This document shows, piece by piece, positions 46,201 to 54,577 of a DNA stretch of 64,000 nucleotides (positions are counted from its first letter, which is position 1; each line of letters starts with the position of its first letter). Below the pieces are notes generated by a model, which was given only the letters and a program-made list of their open reading frames with translations, made no database searches and was not told the DNA's origin. Position numbers and translations under genes: made by a program. The stretch lies in contig CAZDSU010000030.1 in NCBI GenBank assembly GCA_964508135.1, positions 8,913-72,912 on the forward strand, read 5' to 3'. The stretch comes from UBA6168 sp964508135 (GTDB lineage: Bacteria; Bacteroidota; Bacteroidia; Chitinophagales; Saprospiraceae).

Positions 46201-47404
46201 CCCCCCGGTCAATACAAGCCCATAAAGTATTTTGCTTATCCTGTGTAATTCCTCGGAAGGGTAAAATGTTTTCTTTTTCGGGATCATAAGCCAGGCTCCG
46301 AAAAGGGTTTGGGTTCAGTTCTATGACATACAACCCGAAAGTAGTCCCCACCCATGCTTTTCCCGCTTTGTCAAAAAACACTACGTTGGGATGGGCCAAT
46401 TCTTTGTGGGTTGCCGCCAATTCCTGGCTCAAGCCCGAAGCGGGATGAAAGCCCAGGAAGCTGCCCTTGCCGTGCAACCAAAAATTACCTTTTTCGGGGT
46501 TCAACCAAAAGCCATACTGGTCCGCAATTAAGGGCAGGTCGAGGTTGACGGCCCCGCCAGGCAATGCCGAGTCCTCCAATAAAAAAGCATGTTCCATCCC
46601 CGATGGGTCAATTTTGAAAATCCTGCCCTTTTGGTTTTTTTCAAACCTTTTGTTCTCCCAATTTCTTGAAAGGTACCAAAGGTTGTCGCCCTTGTCTATC
46701 CCGGCAATAAAATTGTGTTGGAATGGGAATTCATGTTCATAGCGGTTCACAACCTTTCCCTTCAAGTCAATTTCAACGATTAAGTCCCGGAGCTTGTCAT
46801 CCGTTTTGCTCGCATGGCACCAGATGGTATGGTGCTTGGAGAAGGACTCCACGGAGAGCGGATAAATGCCGAGGTCGTGCACTTCAAATCCATCAGCACT
46901 TGAATATACCCACAGCTTTTTTTGTTTGGTCACAAAAGCAAGTCGGCCCTCATCGGAGGCACAAAAACTGTTGATATCGGTAGGGGCAAAGGGGAGCTTG
47001 GTTTTGAATTTTTCCTCGAATGAGACAACTTGTTCCGTTACCGGATTAAAAATATCTATGGTCCTCACCTCCCGGGATGACCGGAAACCCGTGTTGATCA
47101 ACCATAGCCAACCTTGGTCATCTTCCAAGATGTGGTTAACAGCATTGGTTTGTAAGCCGTTTTTTTCTTGTGTAAACCATTTGAAATGATAGCCATCAAA
47201 TCGGTTCAGGCCATAGTTCGTGCCGATCCACATGAATCCTTCCCGATCTTGGTGGATACTCTGCACATCTGTATGCGAGAGCCCCTCTTCCATCCCGTAA
47301 TTCGCTACTTGGAAAATATATTCCTGACCACTAAGCAGGGTATTCCATCCTGTTAGTAATAGAATGCACGCGCAAAAGCATCTAAATATTCTTGTACTCG
47401 CCAA
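43238..47404 (-). CDS. Hybrid two-component system (HTCS) sensor-regulator
   Basis: Using the TTG at 47404 as start gives 1388 residues with a signal peptide (MASTRIFRCFCACILLLTG); an earlier TTG at 47509 is possible. The order is a periplasmic propeller of Reg_prop repeats (REGFMWIGTNYGLNRFDGY, KAWVGTTFGLYVI), a Y_Y_Y domain, a membrane helix (FLVLCGAFLLISGPTFYIM), a histidine kinase (FFANVSHELRTP, His875; GGTGIGLSLAAELAE), a receiver (TILIVEDN, Asp1186 in LIISDLMMP) and a C-terminal AraC-type helix-turn-helix (VGFAVGFSSTKYFSGLFQ). HTCS proteins sense oligosaccharides or other ligands outside and activate adjacent genes. The three repeats at 41413, 42276 and 43143 are its likely targets. Heptamer repeats lie inside the coding region. 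Confidence 0.9.
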   Translation of the reverse strand: MASTRIFRCFCACILLLTGWNTLLSGQEYIFQVANYGMEEGLSHTDVQSIHQDREGFMWIGTNYGLNRFDGYHFKWFTQEKNGLQTNAVNHILEDDQGWLWLINTGFRSSREVRTIDIFNPVTEQVVSFEEKFKTKLPFAPTDINSFCASDEGRLAFVTKQKKLWVYSSADGFEVHDLGIYPLSVESFSKHHTIWCHASKTDDKLRDLIVEIDLKGKVVNRYEHEFPFQHNFIAGIDKGDNLWYLSRNWENKRFEKNQKGRIFKIDPSGMEHAFLLEDSALPGGAVNLDLPLIADQYGFWLNPEKGNFWLHGKGSFLGFHPASGLSQELAATHKELAHPNVVFFDKAGKAWVGTTFGLYVIELNPNPFRSLAYDPEKENILPFRGITQDKQNTLWACIDRGAGWLGRFKTNGGAYETEIIGPEKAAWGRGYKYGILSDEMGNIWFGSGQENSITRYNPVNNSLQLFPYQITNEGQVNIWSFYEDKNGVMWFGTDNGVIGYIGADNSVALLPKLENISAKGGCIYQFFEDATGRVWLCTDDGLYQLDVERKFSVPYHPEGFDFLQSGIYHAHIDADGSFWLGSNGLGLFKWNPESGAYLRITTADGLSDNTIYAVYEDDSGNLWLPTNYGINQFNKTTFLSKAFLEKDGVSGHEFNRISHYQGKDGRLYFGGINGLTTFHPKDIAKEQSTASQPLVITEFQQFDGEQNKLIERTASLRVTRKITMLPSDRYFRIAFALLEYINLENVQYAYRIEGIDKDWTFQKENSIQLSRLPYGKHFLRVKGQGADGQWSTNELSIAVEVLKPFYLQTWFLVLCGAFLLISGPTFYIMRTNQLIKQKQQLEMEIVRRTETIKEQAEELKSLEQLKSRFFANVSHELRTPLSLMIGPLDSILKRERDRPEKEQHLLEFVRNNSQHLLKLVNEILDLSKLETGRLEVKEEAVNLHDFLQPIVSQFSSFGDSESVKMQFDYQADPGLNIMLDANKFEKIVHNFLSNAIKFSPQGTVVKLKVEATDGNLLVSVTDQGPGIHPDDLPHIFDRFYQSKLLEAPTQGGTGIGLSLAAELAELLGGKIWAESEWGRGSVFYFHFPVKKVDSPQSAVISPQPSKSVTELPAAELPTADCRTAELKPTILIVEDNPDLRSYMQLLLEDEYHVITAENGKAAWDLLTNSPISQFPNSQFPDLIISDLMMPVMDGFQLLEKIKSHETLRHLPVIMLTARADVRVKLRALRIGVDDYLTKPFVEEELQVRIKNLLHNYRERVRALAENGHGDEKSLPEKPGMAAADAEWLEQVEAVFSKTLSDAQFKIDWVAGQVHLSERQFDRRLKQLTGLTPNNYLREMRLQRAKDFLHEGKYSSVKEVGFAVGFSSTKYFSGLFQDRFGVLPSAYLS
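43868..43903 (-). repeat. In-frame CCAATTC-type repeats in the receiver domain
   Basis: Five units of 7-8 bp of CCAATTC type encode NSPISQFPNSQF (residues about 1168-1179) between helix 2 and strand 3 of the receiver, where family members usually have about eight fewer residues. The same word is repeated between genes at 55031-55125. Confidence 0.7.
44033..44129 (-). repeat. Heptamer repeats in the kinase-receiver linker
   Basis: On the plus strand this stretch reads as units such as TCGGCAG and CTGCGGA, most spaced 7 bp. They encode a disordered linker (SPQSAVISPQPSKSVTELPA and on). The length keeps frame. Confidence 0.65.
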
Positions 47405-47544
47405 CCGACTAAGAATTATTTGAATGGCAATTTCAGGATAGGCGTCAAAGATAAGACCTTTAAATATAAACTCATTGCAGTTGCCCGCTTGTGCAGGAAC
47501 AGAAGGCAAAGTATCGCAAGAAATTTTTTCCTGGCTTTAAAACA

Positions 47545-47703
47545 AATGCTACAAACTGGCGCAGCGGCTGCGGGCGGGCGGGCTTATGACATGGGGGCTT
47601 GGTGGTTAGGTGGGGGAATGCGGGGTCGTTTGAGCTGATGCTGGAATACAGTTTTGTGAAGGCGGCGGCGTTGGTGGCGGCTTTGAGGCCGAGGTATTTT
47701 TGA
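47545..47703 (+). pseudogene. PorP/SprF C-terminal fragment
   Basis: One frame near the end reads GNAGSFELMLEYSFVKAA, then ALVAALRPRYF with TGA at 47701-47703, matching the end of the intact porP at 35347-36273 (GNAGSFEFLLEYAFVKAS, ALRPRYF). Upstream bases from about 47545 still match that gene's preceding codons but with a frame break, and no earlier part is present. It is a decayed remnant beside a DUF4143-type ATPase gene, in the same convergent arrangement as the intact porP with a truncated ATPase at 36 kb. Confidence 0.75.
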
Positions 47704-47775
47704 TGGGGAGGAATCCTTGGGCGTTTTGAACAGCAAACAACTTCCAAGCTTTTCATAAAAACACCTTCGGCATGA

Positions 47776-49125
47776 CTAAATCGGATGGCGTTCCAACAAC
47801 CAGTCAAGACAAGCCTCCAGCCGGGTCGAAAGGTAATAAGGCAAGTTCATTAGGTAAAATACCTTTCCAGAAGGCGTAGATACTTTTTCAACGGAAAACA
47901 TATTGGCATGAAAACGCACGGCAAAATGGTGGGGCGTCCTGTCCATGAACTGGTGCAGGGAGCGGAGTTTTCCCTCTTTGCCAGCTTTCACCTCCACTGG
48001 AATGAGCCGTGAACGATAGGGGAACGCCAAATCCACCTCTGCTTGGGCATCGCTCCGTTCCCTGACCCAAAAAATGGGCTTGTAGGATGGCAGGTATTGG
48101 GTCGAAATCACCTGTTGCGTCACCAAGTGCTGAATGACCTTGCCCCTGAACACTTGATTCAAGTCCTTTACGCCGAGCAAATCTTTTTGTATGCCAGCCT
48201 GATAGTTCATCAAGCCCGTGTCCAACAGTTGCAGCCGGGGCGATTTTTTCAGGTCTGGCAATGCGGGAAGCTCTACCGCCGTGGTTGGATATACGAGTTT
48301 GAGCAGCCCGGCCAGTTCGAGCGACCGCATTGCCTCCCCCACCTCACGGGACTGGTAGTTGGATTTTCCGAAGTTTTGGAATTTAATCCTACTGTCAGCT
48401 TCGAAAGGGGCAGTTTCAATGATATGACGGAGCACCCTCGCATCGGTTGGGTTGCGGGCATATTTGCCAACATCGTCCTTGAAGGACTGTACAAGGCTCT
48501 CATAAATGGGTATAAGCGAAGTGAAATCTTTTGTAGCAATATATGCGGACAACACTTCTGGCAGACCTCCCACAATGGCGAACTGGTGGAATAAATCCAG
48601 TAAATATGGATGTGCATATTCAGGCACCGGGAATTGCTGAAATGCTTCAAATGCAGGCCGGTTGGATGCCCTCAAAAATTCCTCAAAATTGACCGGGTGC
48701 AAATTAAGGAATTCCACCCTCCCTACCGGGAAGCTCCGTACATCTGAAAGGGCGTGTTCCAGCAATGACCCGGCAGCGATAACAAATAGGTCGGGGAGCT
48801 CTTCCTTAAAATAACGGAGGCTTTGGATAGCTTTAGGAGACTCCTGAATTTCGTCTATAAAAATTAAAACCTCGGACTGGCTGGATGCCACACCCTCCCG
48901 CAATAGAAGCGACTGCACAAGCATTTTTACATCGCCAAAAAGCTCAAACAAGTCGTGGTCTTGAGGCAACTCAAGATTCAGGTAAATATACTTGGAGAAT
49001 CCCTGCCCAAATTGGTTGACCAAAGTGGTTTTGCCAACTTGCCTTGCACCCCTGATAATCAGCGGTTTACGATTGGCTTTGGACTTCCAATCTTCGAGTT
49101 GGCGGTACAGGTTTCTTTGTATCAA
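47776..49125 (-). CDS. AAA ATPase, DUF4143 family
   Basis: A 449-residue protein that seems to start at a TTG (no ATG fits). Walker A is GARQVGKTTL (residues about 25-34), Walker B is LIFIDEIQE, and YFKEELPDLFVIAAGSLLE is the sensor 1 region. The C-terminal half (HPVNFEEFLRA, GGLPEVLSAY and the RERSDAQAEVDLAF, LIPVEVKAG nuclease-like block) is the DUF4143 domain with an Asp-Glu-Lys pattern. Members are abundant in Bacteroidota and lack a settled function; some are suggested to be linked to mobile or defence islands. It stands between the HTCS and a GH51 gene. Confidence 0.88.
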   Translation of the reverse strand: MIQRNLYRQLEDWKSKANRKPLIIRGARQVGKTTLVNQFGQGFSKYIYLNLELPQDHDLFELFGDVKMLVQSLLLREGVASSQSEVLIFIDEIQESPKAIQSLRYFKEELPDLFVIAAGSLLEHALSDVRSFPVGRVEFLNLHPVNFEEFLRASNRPAFEAFQQFPVPEYAHPYLLDLFHQFAIVGGLPEVLSAYIATKDFTSLIPIYESLVQSFKDDVGKYARNPTDARVLRHIIETAPFEADSRIKFQNFGKSNYQSREVGEAMRSLELAGLLKLVYPTTAVELPALPDLKKSPRLQLLDTGLMNYQAGIQKDLLGVKDLNQVFRGKVIQHLVTQQVISTQYLPSYKPIFWVRERSDAQAEVDLAFPYRSRLIPVEVKAGKEGKLRSLHQFMDRTPHHFAVRFHANMFSVEKVSTPSGKVFYLMNLPYYLSTRLEACLDWLLERHPI

Positions 49126-49316
49126 AATAATGGCTTGTAATGTTTTGTGGGCAAAATTAAAGTTATTTTGTCACAAAAAGCCACCATTTTACAAGTTAAA
49201 TTGTAGCATTTTGGGGGTAAATTACTATTTGACCACTTCACTGCCAATGCTCTGGCCGTTCAAATAAAACCTTCGACCTATCCCTGTATTCGGTAAAGCC
49301 CTACCCGATAGCGATG

Positions 49317-50852
49317 CTATTTCAGTTCCACCACCACCACAGACGCCGCTGGCATTTTCACCGTCAGCACCCCGTTTTTCAGCGTAGCGCCCGTAAAATT
49401 GACGGGCTTCACCTTCTCCAGTGAGTCGAAGGTGTTGTGGTCTTGAACCTTGGCCGAGGCCAGCACCCGCCCGCTCACCGAACTGGCCGATGTTCCCCGC
49501 AAATTGATGGTCACTTCCTGCGCCTTGTTGGCGTCAATATTCGTCAGACTGACGTGGATCAGGCCGCTTTTATCCTTGGAAGCCGAGGCGGAAACGGCGG
49601 GCAATTTCTCCTTACCGAATTGATAATCAGCCGTTTGCAAAGTGATGGGCAGTAGCGTGGCGTCTTGGTGGACGCTGTACATTTCCATGACGTGGTAGGT
49701 CGGGGTGAGCAGCATCTTCGGGCCATCGGTGAGGATGACGGCTTGCAGCACGTTGACGATTTGGGCGATGTTGGCCATGCGTACCCGGTCGGCGTGGTTG
49801 TTGAAAATATTGAGCGTAGCGCCCGCCAGCATGGCGTCCCGCATCGTGTTTTGCTGGAAAAGGAAAGCGCCGTTGGTGCCGGGTTCCACGTCGTACCAGC
49901 CGCCCCATTCATCCACGATGAGGGCCACTTTCTTCTTCGGGTCGTACTTGTCCATGATGGTGGAGTGGCGAGTCACGAGTTCCTCCATCATCAGCGCCCG
50001 TTTCATCGTGGTGAAATATTGCTCCTCACTGAAGGCCGTGGCGGGGCCTTTGGCGCTCCAGTCAATGACCGAGTAGTGGTGCAGCGCCACGCCTTCGAGC
50101 ATGTTGTGGGGGATGTCCCGCATGAGCACCTCGGTCCAGTGGTAGTCGCTGCTGTTGGCACCGGAGGCGATGCGGAACATGCCGCCGGAGTTCGACCAGT
50201 CGGACATGAAAGTGGCGTACTGCCTGTAAACATTGGCGTAAAACTCGGCGGTCATGTTGCCGCCACAGCCCCAAGCTTCGTTGCCGAGGCCCCAGTATTT
50301 CACTTTCCACGGTTTTTCACGGCCATTTTTCTTGCGCAATTCGGCCATCGGGTCGCCACCGGGGTGGGTGGTGTAGCGGGTCCACTCGATGACCTCCTGC
50401 ACCGTGCCGCTGCCGACGTTGGCACTCAGATACGGCTCAGCGCCGAGCGATTCGCAGAGGTTGAGGAAGTCGTGGGTGCCGAAGCTGTTGTCCTCCGTCA
50501 CGCCGCCCCACCAGACGTTGACCATCGAGGGGCGCTCGGCTTTCGGCCCGATGCCGTCCTTCCAGTGGTAGGTGTCGGCGAAGCAGCCACCCGGCCAGCG
50601 CAGGTTGGGGATTTTCATTTTGCGGAGCGCCTCCACCACGTCGTTGCGCACGCCCTCCTTGTTGGCGATGGGGCTGTTTTCACCGACGTAAATGCCACCA
50701 TAAATACAGGCGCCGAGGTGCTCGGAGAAGTGGCCATAAATCTGGCGGTCAATGGTGTGCTGGCCGAGGTCTGCGTTGAGGGTGATGGTGGCTTGGGCGT
50801 GGACACCCATTGCGAAGCTGGTGAAAAGCAATGTGAGTAGTGTGTTCTTCAT
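49317..50852 (-). CDS. Alpha-L-arabinofuranosidase, GH51
   Basis: A 511-residue exported enzyme (signal ends FAMGVHAQ). The TIM barrel carries IYGHFSEHLG, NLRWPGGCFADTYHW and the acid/base in YWGLGNEAWGCGG (Glu192), with the nucleophile in LIVDEWGGWYD (Glu315). A C-terminal beta-sandwich domain (LIHVSLTNIDANKAQEVTIN) completes the fold. GH51 enzymes release terminal alpha-L-arabinofuranose from arabinoxylan or arabinan. The signal places it in the periplasm or outside. An AraC-family regulator diverges 316 bp away. No other arabinan-degrading gene is visible in the window. Confidence 0.94.
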   Translation of the reverse strand: MKNTLLTLLFTSFAMGVHAQATITLNADLGQHTIDRQIYGHFSEHLGACIYGGIYVGENSPIANKEGVRNDVVEALRKMKIPNLRWPGGCFADTYHWKDGIGPKAERPSMVNVWWGGVTEDNSFGTHDFLNLCESLGAEPYLSANVGSGTVQEVIEWTRYTTHPGGDPMAELRKKNGREKPWKVKYWGLGNEAWGCGGNMTAEFYANVYRQYATFMSDWSNSGGMFRIASGANSSDYHWTEVLMRDIPHNMLEGVALHHYSVIDWSAKGPATAFSEEQYFTTMKRALMMEELVTRHSTIMDKYDPKKKVALIVDEWGGWYDVEPGTNGAFLFQQNTMRDAMLAGATLNIFNNHADRVRMANIAQIVNVLQAVILTDGPKMLLTPTYHVMEMYSVHQDATLLPITLQTADYQFGKEKLPAVSASASKDKSGLIHVSLTNIDANKAQEVTINLRGTSASSVSGRVLASAKVQDHNTFDSLEKVKPVNFTGATLKNGVLTVKMPAASVVVVELK

Positions 50853-51168
50853 CGGTGGAAGTGCTTGTTTTAATAAATGATTGAGAAGGCCAAAGGACGC
50901 AATTCTTGGTATTTGGTCGGCATTTTCTGAGATAAAATTATATCCTCGATTCGATGATTGTCCTTGCTATTTGATGGGCGGATGCATTGGGGTTCAAAGA
51001 TGCTGGTGGATTTTAGTGGCAATAGGGTTGGGTTCAAGCGCTGTTTGAAATTCGTAAGGTTCCCTTTGAAAAGGGTTAGCCAAAGGCTGAACAAGTCGGT
51101 TCATTTGCACTTGAATTTCATAATAAACTCACGTGCACGGATTTTAGGAACACCATCAAAGCGGAAGT
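50853..51168. other. Divergent promoter region between GH51 and AraC regulator
   Basis: The 316-bp gap holds the two start regions. An AT-rich patch (50920-50960) near the GH51 side is a likely promoter. I see no clear repeat or operator. Confidence 0.45.
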
Positions 51169-52050
51169 ATGGACAAGATTGAAACCTTGGAAGATTTTTA
51201 CCGCCAGAAGTTCAACTGGCTGCCCGACAAATTCCACCGACAGGTCGGGCATTTCAACCTCTTCCGGCTGGAACCGCTGGTGCCTGGCAAGCCGTTCACC
51301 GTCCCCTACCGCCGCCGTGATTTCTACAAGGTCATGCTCGTGAAGGGTAACAGCGCCGTGCATTACGCCGACCGGGTCGTTGAGGTGAAGCGGCAGGCGC
51401 TTTGTTTTTCCAACCCTTTCATCCCGTACAAATGGGAGCATCTGGATGGCCAGCGGGAAGGCTGCTATTGCATTTTCAACCAGCATTTTTTTCACCAGTT
51501 CGGCGATATAAGGCAGTATTCGGTCTTTCAGCCCAATGGTGAGCATGTGTTTGAACTGACGGACGAGCAAGTGCCGCAAATCCAGCGCATCTATGAGCGC
51601 ATGTTCGAGGAAATCAATTCTGATTATATCCATAAATATGACGTGCTGCGCAATCTGGTGTTTGAACTTTTGCACATTGCCATGAAAATGCAGCCCTCCA
51701 CGAACTTCAACAAGCAGCAGATAAACGCCTCGCAGCGCATTTCGACGTTATTTCTGGAATTGTTGGAGCGGCAGTTTCCCATCGAGGAAAACCACCCAAA
51801 AGTGAGCCTGCGCTCAGCCTCCGATTTTGCGCAGCAACTGAACGTCCACGTCAACCACCTGAACAGGGCATTAAAAGATACGACCGAGAAAACGACTTCT
51901 CAAGTCATCGCCGAGCGGGTGCTGCAAGAAGCCAAAATCCTGCTGAAGCACAGCCAATGGAACGTGTCGGAAATCGCTTATGCGCTGGGCTTTACGGAGG
52001 TGACGCATTTCAACAATTTCTTTAAAAGCAGGTGGGGACTAGTCCGTTGA
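51169..52050 (+). CDS. AraC-family transcriptional regulator, C-terminally frameshifted
   Basis: A 293-residue protein with a cupin-like ligand part (residues 1-165: PYRRRDFYKVMLVKGN, FIPYKWEHLDGQ) and two helix-turn-helix motifs (LRSASDFAQQLNVHVNHLNR, then KHSQWNVSEIAYALGF and THFNNFFK). The usual ending would read TSPLKFRNG; here one extra G in GGTGGGGACT (52031-52037) shifts the frame and it stops after WGLVR. Reading the other frame from there gives TSPLKFRNG and TGA at 52065-52067. This is either a sequencing error or a truncation of a few residues. It probably controls the divergent GH51 gene. Confidence 0.85.
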   Translation: MDKIETLEDFYRQKFNWLPDKFHRQVGHFNLFRLEPLVPGKPFTVPYRRRDFYKVMLVKGNSAVHYADRVVEVKRQALCFSNPFIPYKWEHLDGQREGCYCIFNQHFFHQFGDIRQYSVFQPNGEHVFELTDEQVPQIQRIYERMFEEINSDYIHKYDVLRNLVFELLHIAMKMQPSTNFNKQQINASQRISTLFLELLERQFPIEENHPKVSLRSASDFAQQLNVHVNHLNRALKDTTEKTTSQVIAERVLQEAKILLKHSQWNVSEIAYALGFTEVTHFNNFFKSRWGLVR

Positions 52051-52116
52051 AGTTTAGGAATGGGTGATGTTTTAGTAAACAAAGAGGCGATGGAACGGGC
52101 GAGGAAACAGTGAGGC

Positions 52117-52200
52117 TCAATTCAGCCCCCGATACTCATTCGGCGAGCACCCCACCCGCTGTTTAAACAACCGGCTGAAATGCTGTGGGTACTGAGCTGG
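52117..52200 (-). pseudogene. AraC-family C-terminal remnant
   Basis: The minus strand reads QHFSRLFKQRVGCSPNEYRG and then LN and stop, the invariant end of AraC helix-turn-helix proteins (HFSRLFK-x-x-x-G-x-SP-x-x-YR). Upstream frame lacks the rest of the domain. It is a short relic between two unrelated genes. Confidence 0.65.
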
Positions 52201-52329
52201 TTTCGGCGCAAATTGAGGTAGTTGGGACGTGGTACACGGTGGCGATGGAGACGCGCACGGGGCTGGTCCGACGGGGTGAACGCCAAATGGAGCCACGGCT
52301 TTTCGGTAGGCGTCCAACTTGAAATCTCT

Positions 52330-53547
52330 TTAGGATTGAGTGGAATCTTTCGGTTTCTTTGTTCCAAAAGCATATTTTTCCACCAACTCATGCGTAGAAA
52401 TTGCCCCATTCATCCATGCCACAACATTATTATGCCTATCCTTAAAGTCTTGCTCTGAAGTCAACAATTTACCTCCAACAATTTGAGCAGACTCTAACCA
52501 ATTGCCTTCGTGTATCATCCCTAAATCACTAACGTCAGATTCGTTTTCAATTTCACTAAAATACCCCATATTTACATTTCTCGCACTCATTTCAACATCA
52601 AGAAATGAGAAAAGCCTCTGCAAAAAATAGGCTCCAGACGTGTGGAAATGATATTTATCAACAACGGTGCTGAGGTATGGGAGTAACAACTTTTCGTCAC
52701 ATGATTTCTGGTAAACATGAGAGGAAAATACGAACATCTTATTTAAAACACAAATCGAATCAATGCATTGAAACAAGTATCGTAATTTATTGTACATCCA
52801 TCCAGTTTTGCTTCCTTTGTTATAAAACGCAATGACCTTTTCAGCTATCTTCTTGGGATTTTTGTAAGCGGTAGTTCTGAAAGCGAAGACGCCCTTAAAT
52901 ATTGGAATTACTGGCTGGGGGTATCTGCTAATATCGTGAAGTAGTTCAAGTGATTGGTCTAACTCTTTAGAGTTTAGTGTCGATTTGACTTCTATTACAG
53001 CCCTGACTGATTCAATTTTTACAACGACAATATTGTTTTCCTTGAACAATGGGATGTAGTTGTGAGAATCGAAAATAATAATATCAATTTGACGGTTGCA
53101 ACCTTCGATAAATCCGCTGGATATTGAAAATTTTGATGGCAAGTATCTCTGGAATAAGTTAATGAGTAGGTTTTCCCTATAACTTCCAATAACCCCTCCA
53201 TGATTAATAAGAAGCTCCACTCGTTTACTCTTCTCAATTAGCTCATCAATAATTGAAGTGAAGAATCTTCTTCTTTTTCCCTGTTCAACTAATTCACTAC
53301 AAGGCTTTAACTGGACTTTGTTTCCTTCTTTAGTAGGTGTTAATTTTTTATCAGAAATCAAAATCTTGATTAGAACATCAATTGATTCTTTTGGCAGTTT
53401 TAAATTTCTGCTTAAATGACTCAAAAGCTCGTTCTTTTCTAAGGAATCAGGGGTTGTTCCTGACACGTAATTTTTTATGTAATTGATGTACTCGAAAAAT
53501 CGAAACCTTAAATCATCAAGGTTTTTCTCCAAAGCCCCTTGATACAT
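52330..53547 (-). CDS. DUF6602-like nuclease-fold protein, 3' part of a split gene
   Basis: The open frame from ATG 53547 gives 405 residues. GSYRENLLINLFQRYLPSK and SISSGFIEGCNRQIDIIIFD lead to VRAVIEVKSTLN, giving the Asp...Glu-x-Lys pattern of the PD-(D/E)xK fold seen in DUF6602 proteins. The true start is probably at 53923: the coding sequence is interrupted by the element at 53637-53799, and without it the frame runs 476 codons including stop. The gene is more AT-rich than its neighbours, a sign of transfer. It may still be expressed as a shortened protein from the internal ATG. Confidence 0.75.
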   Translation of the reverse strand: MYQGALEKNLDDLRFRFFEYINYIKNYVSGTTPDSLEKNELLSHLSRNLKLPKESIDVLIKILISDKKLTPTKEGNKVQLKPCSELVEQGKRRRFFTSIIDELIEKSKRVELLINHGGVIGSYRENLLINLFQRYLPSKFSISSGFIEGCNRQIDIIIFDSHNYIPLFKENNIVVVKIESVRAVIEVKSTLNSKELDQSLELLHDISRYPQPVIPIFKGVFAFRTTAYKNPKKIAEKVIAFYNKGSKTGWMYNKLRYLFQCIDSICVLNKMFVFSSHVYQKSCDEKLLLPYLSTVVDKYHFHTSGAYFLQRLFSFLDVEMSARNVNMGYFSEIENESDVSDLGMIHEGNWLESAQIVGGKLLTSEQDFKDRHNNVVAWMNGAISTHELVEKYAFGTKKPKDSTQS

Positions 53548-53636
53548 TCCAAGGTAAAATGGTATTGGGTAGCCATGGAATTCATTTACTGGAATTTTGA
53601 AGTTTCCGTACTGACCTGAATAATTGCTTGGCCTAA

Positions 53637-53799
53637 GAGACTGTTTTAAAACCCCTAACGAGGCAGAAAATGTCAGATTTTGAGCGGCAGACGAAGGGAG
53701 ATTTTCAAGGGATAGTGGTTCTTATCGCTTGAAAATTTGCCACAGTATGACGCCAAAAGATGGCGTTTTATGGCCGTCAAGGGGTTTTAAAACAGTCTC
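53637..53799. mobile_element. 163-bp MITE inserted in the DUF6602-like gene
   Basis: Perfect 20-bp terminal inverted repeats GAGACTGTTTTAAAACCCCT bound 163 bp with no transposase. TAA is present on both sides (53634-53636 and 53800-53802), a 3-bp target duplication in a CTAA context. That target and duplication length are typical of IS5-like elements. Confidence 0.85.
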
Positions 53800-53802
53800 T
53801 AA

Positions 53803-53923
53803 CATACAGCTCCTTTGAGATGTAATCTTCATCAACGCAAAGCTTTATCACCTCAAAATAGTCTTTACTCCCATCAATAAAGTCAAGATGCTTTTCAAGT
53901 TTCATTTCTTGTTTCATTTTCAT
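53803..53923 (-). pseudogene. Severed 5' end of the DUF6602-like gene
   Basis: From ATG 53923 the minus strand reads MKMKQEMKLEKHLDFIDGSK, ending EDYISKELYV at the TAA duplication; it then runs into the element and stops after RDCFKTP. Removing the element and one TAA joins it in frame to RPSNYSGQYGNFKIPVNE, EFHGYPIPFYLG and on to the 405-residue frame. Confidence 0.8.
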
Positions 53924-54196
53924 TTCTCAACAATCGTAAAGCAAAATTATGCTATTCATCTCAAGCCACCAATCACCCTTTCATAAGCCTACACCTTCAA
54001 GAGCAATCTCCTAACCGCAAAATTGGCACACAAAACCGTAATGCGGGTAGGTTGTACTTGCAGGACAGCAACTATCTTTACACCTGTTTGATTTTCGTAA
54101 CCTTCTGTTTGTTTTCAATAATTTTACCTAAAATTTGAGTTGTTTCTTTGCACCAAACCCCGAAACCCATTTTCACAGACTTCAACCATCACCATC

Positions 54197-54457
54197 ATGG
54201 CAAACTTCACACTCAACATCAACGGCAAACAGCAACAAGTGGACGTTGACCCGTCCACTCCCATGCTCTGGATGCTGCGTGACCACCTCAACCTCGTCGG
54301 TACCAAGTACGGCTGCGGCATCGCCCAGTGCGGCGCCTGCACCATCGGCGAGCCGCCGTTCCCGCCCACCTTCGGGGCGCTGGCGAATGCGCTGTACAAG
54401 GCGACGGGGAAGCGGGTGTACCGTCAGCCGTTTTTGGGGGAGAACCATAATATTTGA
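54197..54457 (+). pseudogene. Fused iorA::iorB remnant
   Basis: The 86-residue frame starts like the 2Fe-2S subunit of isoquinoline 1-oxidoreductase (MANFTLNINGKQQQVDVDPS, YGCGIAQCGACTI), through residue 50. From residue 51 it turns into the end of the molybdenum subunit: GEPPFPPTFGALANALYK, RVYRQPFLGE. Both partners lie intact just downstream (54578-57379). At the join iorA reads CACCTCGGCGACG and iorB reads GGCCTCGGCGAGCC; the remnant reads CCATCGGCGAGCC, so the break used a TCGGCGA overlap. It is the collapsed copy of an older duplicated pair. Confidence 0.85.
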
Positions 54458-54577
54458 AGATTGACCCTGCGGCATGAAGCCACTTGGTGATTTTGTTTAT
54501 TTCCATTTCCAAATCATTTTTTAACTTGCCCCCAATTCTTAAAAGTCCATTTAGTTGAACAACTCATCATCATCATC

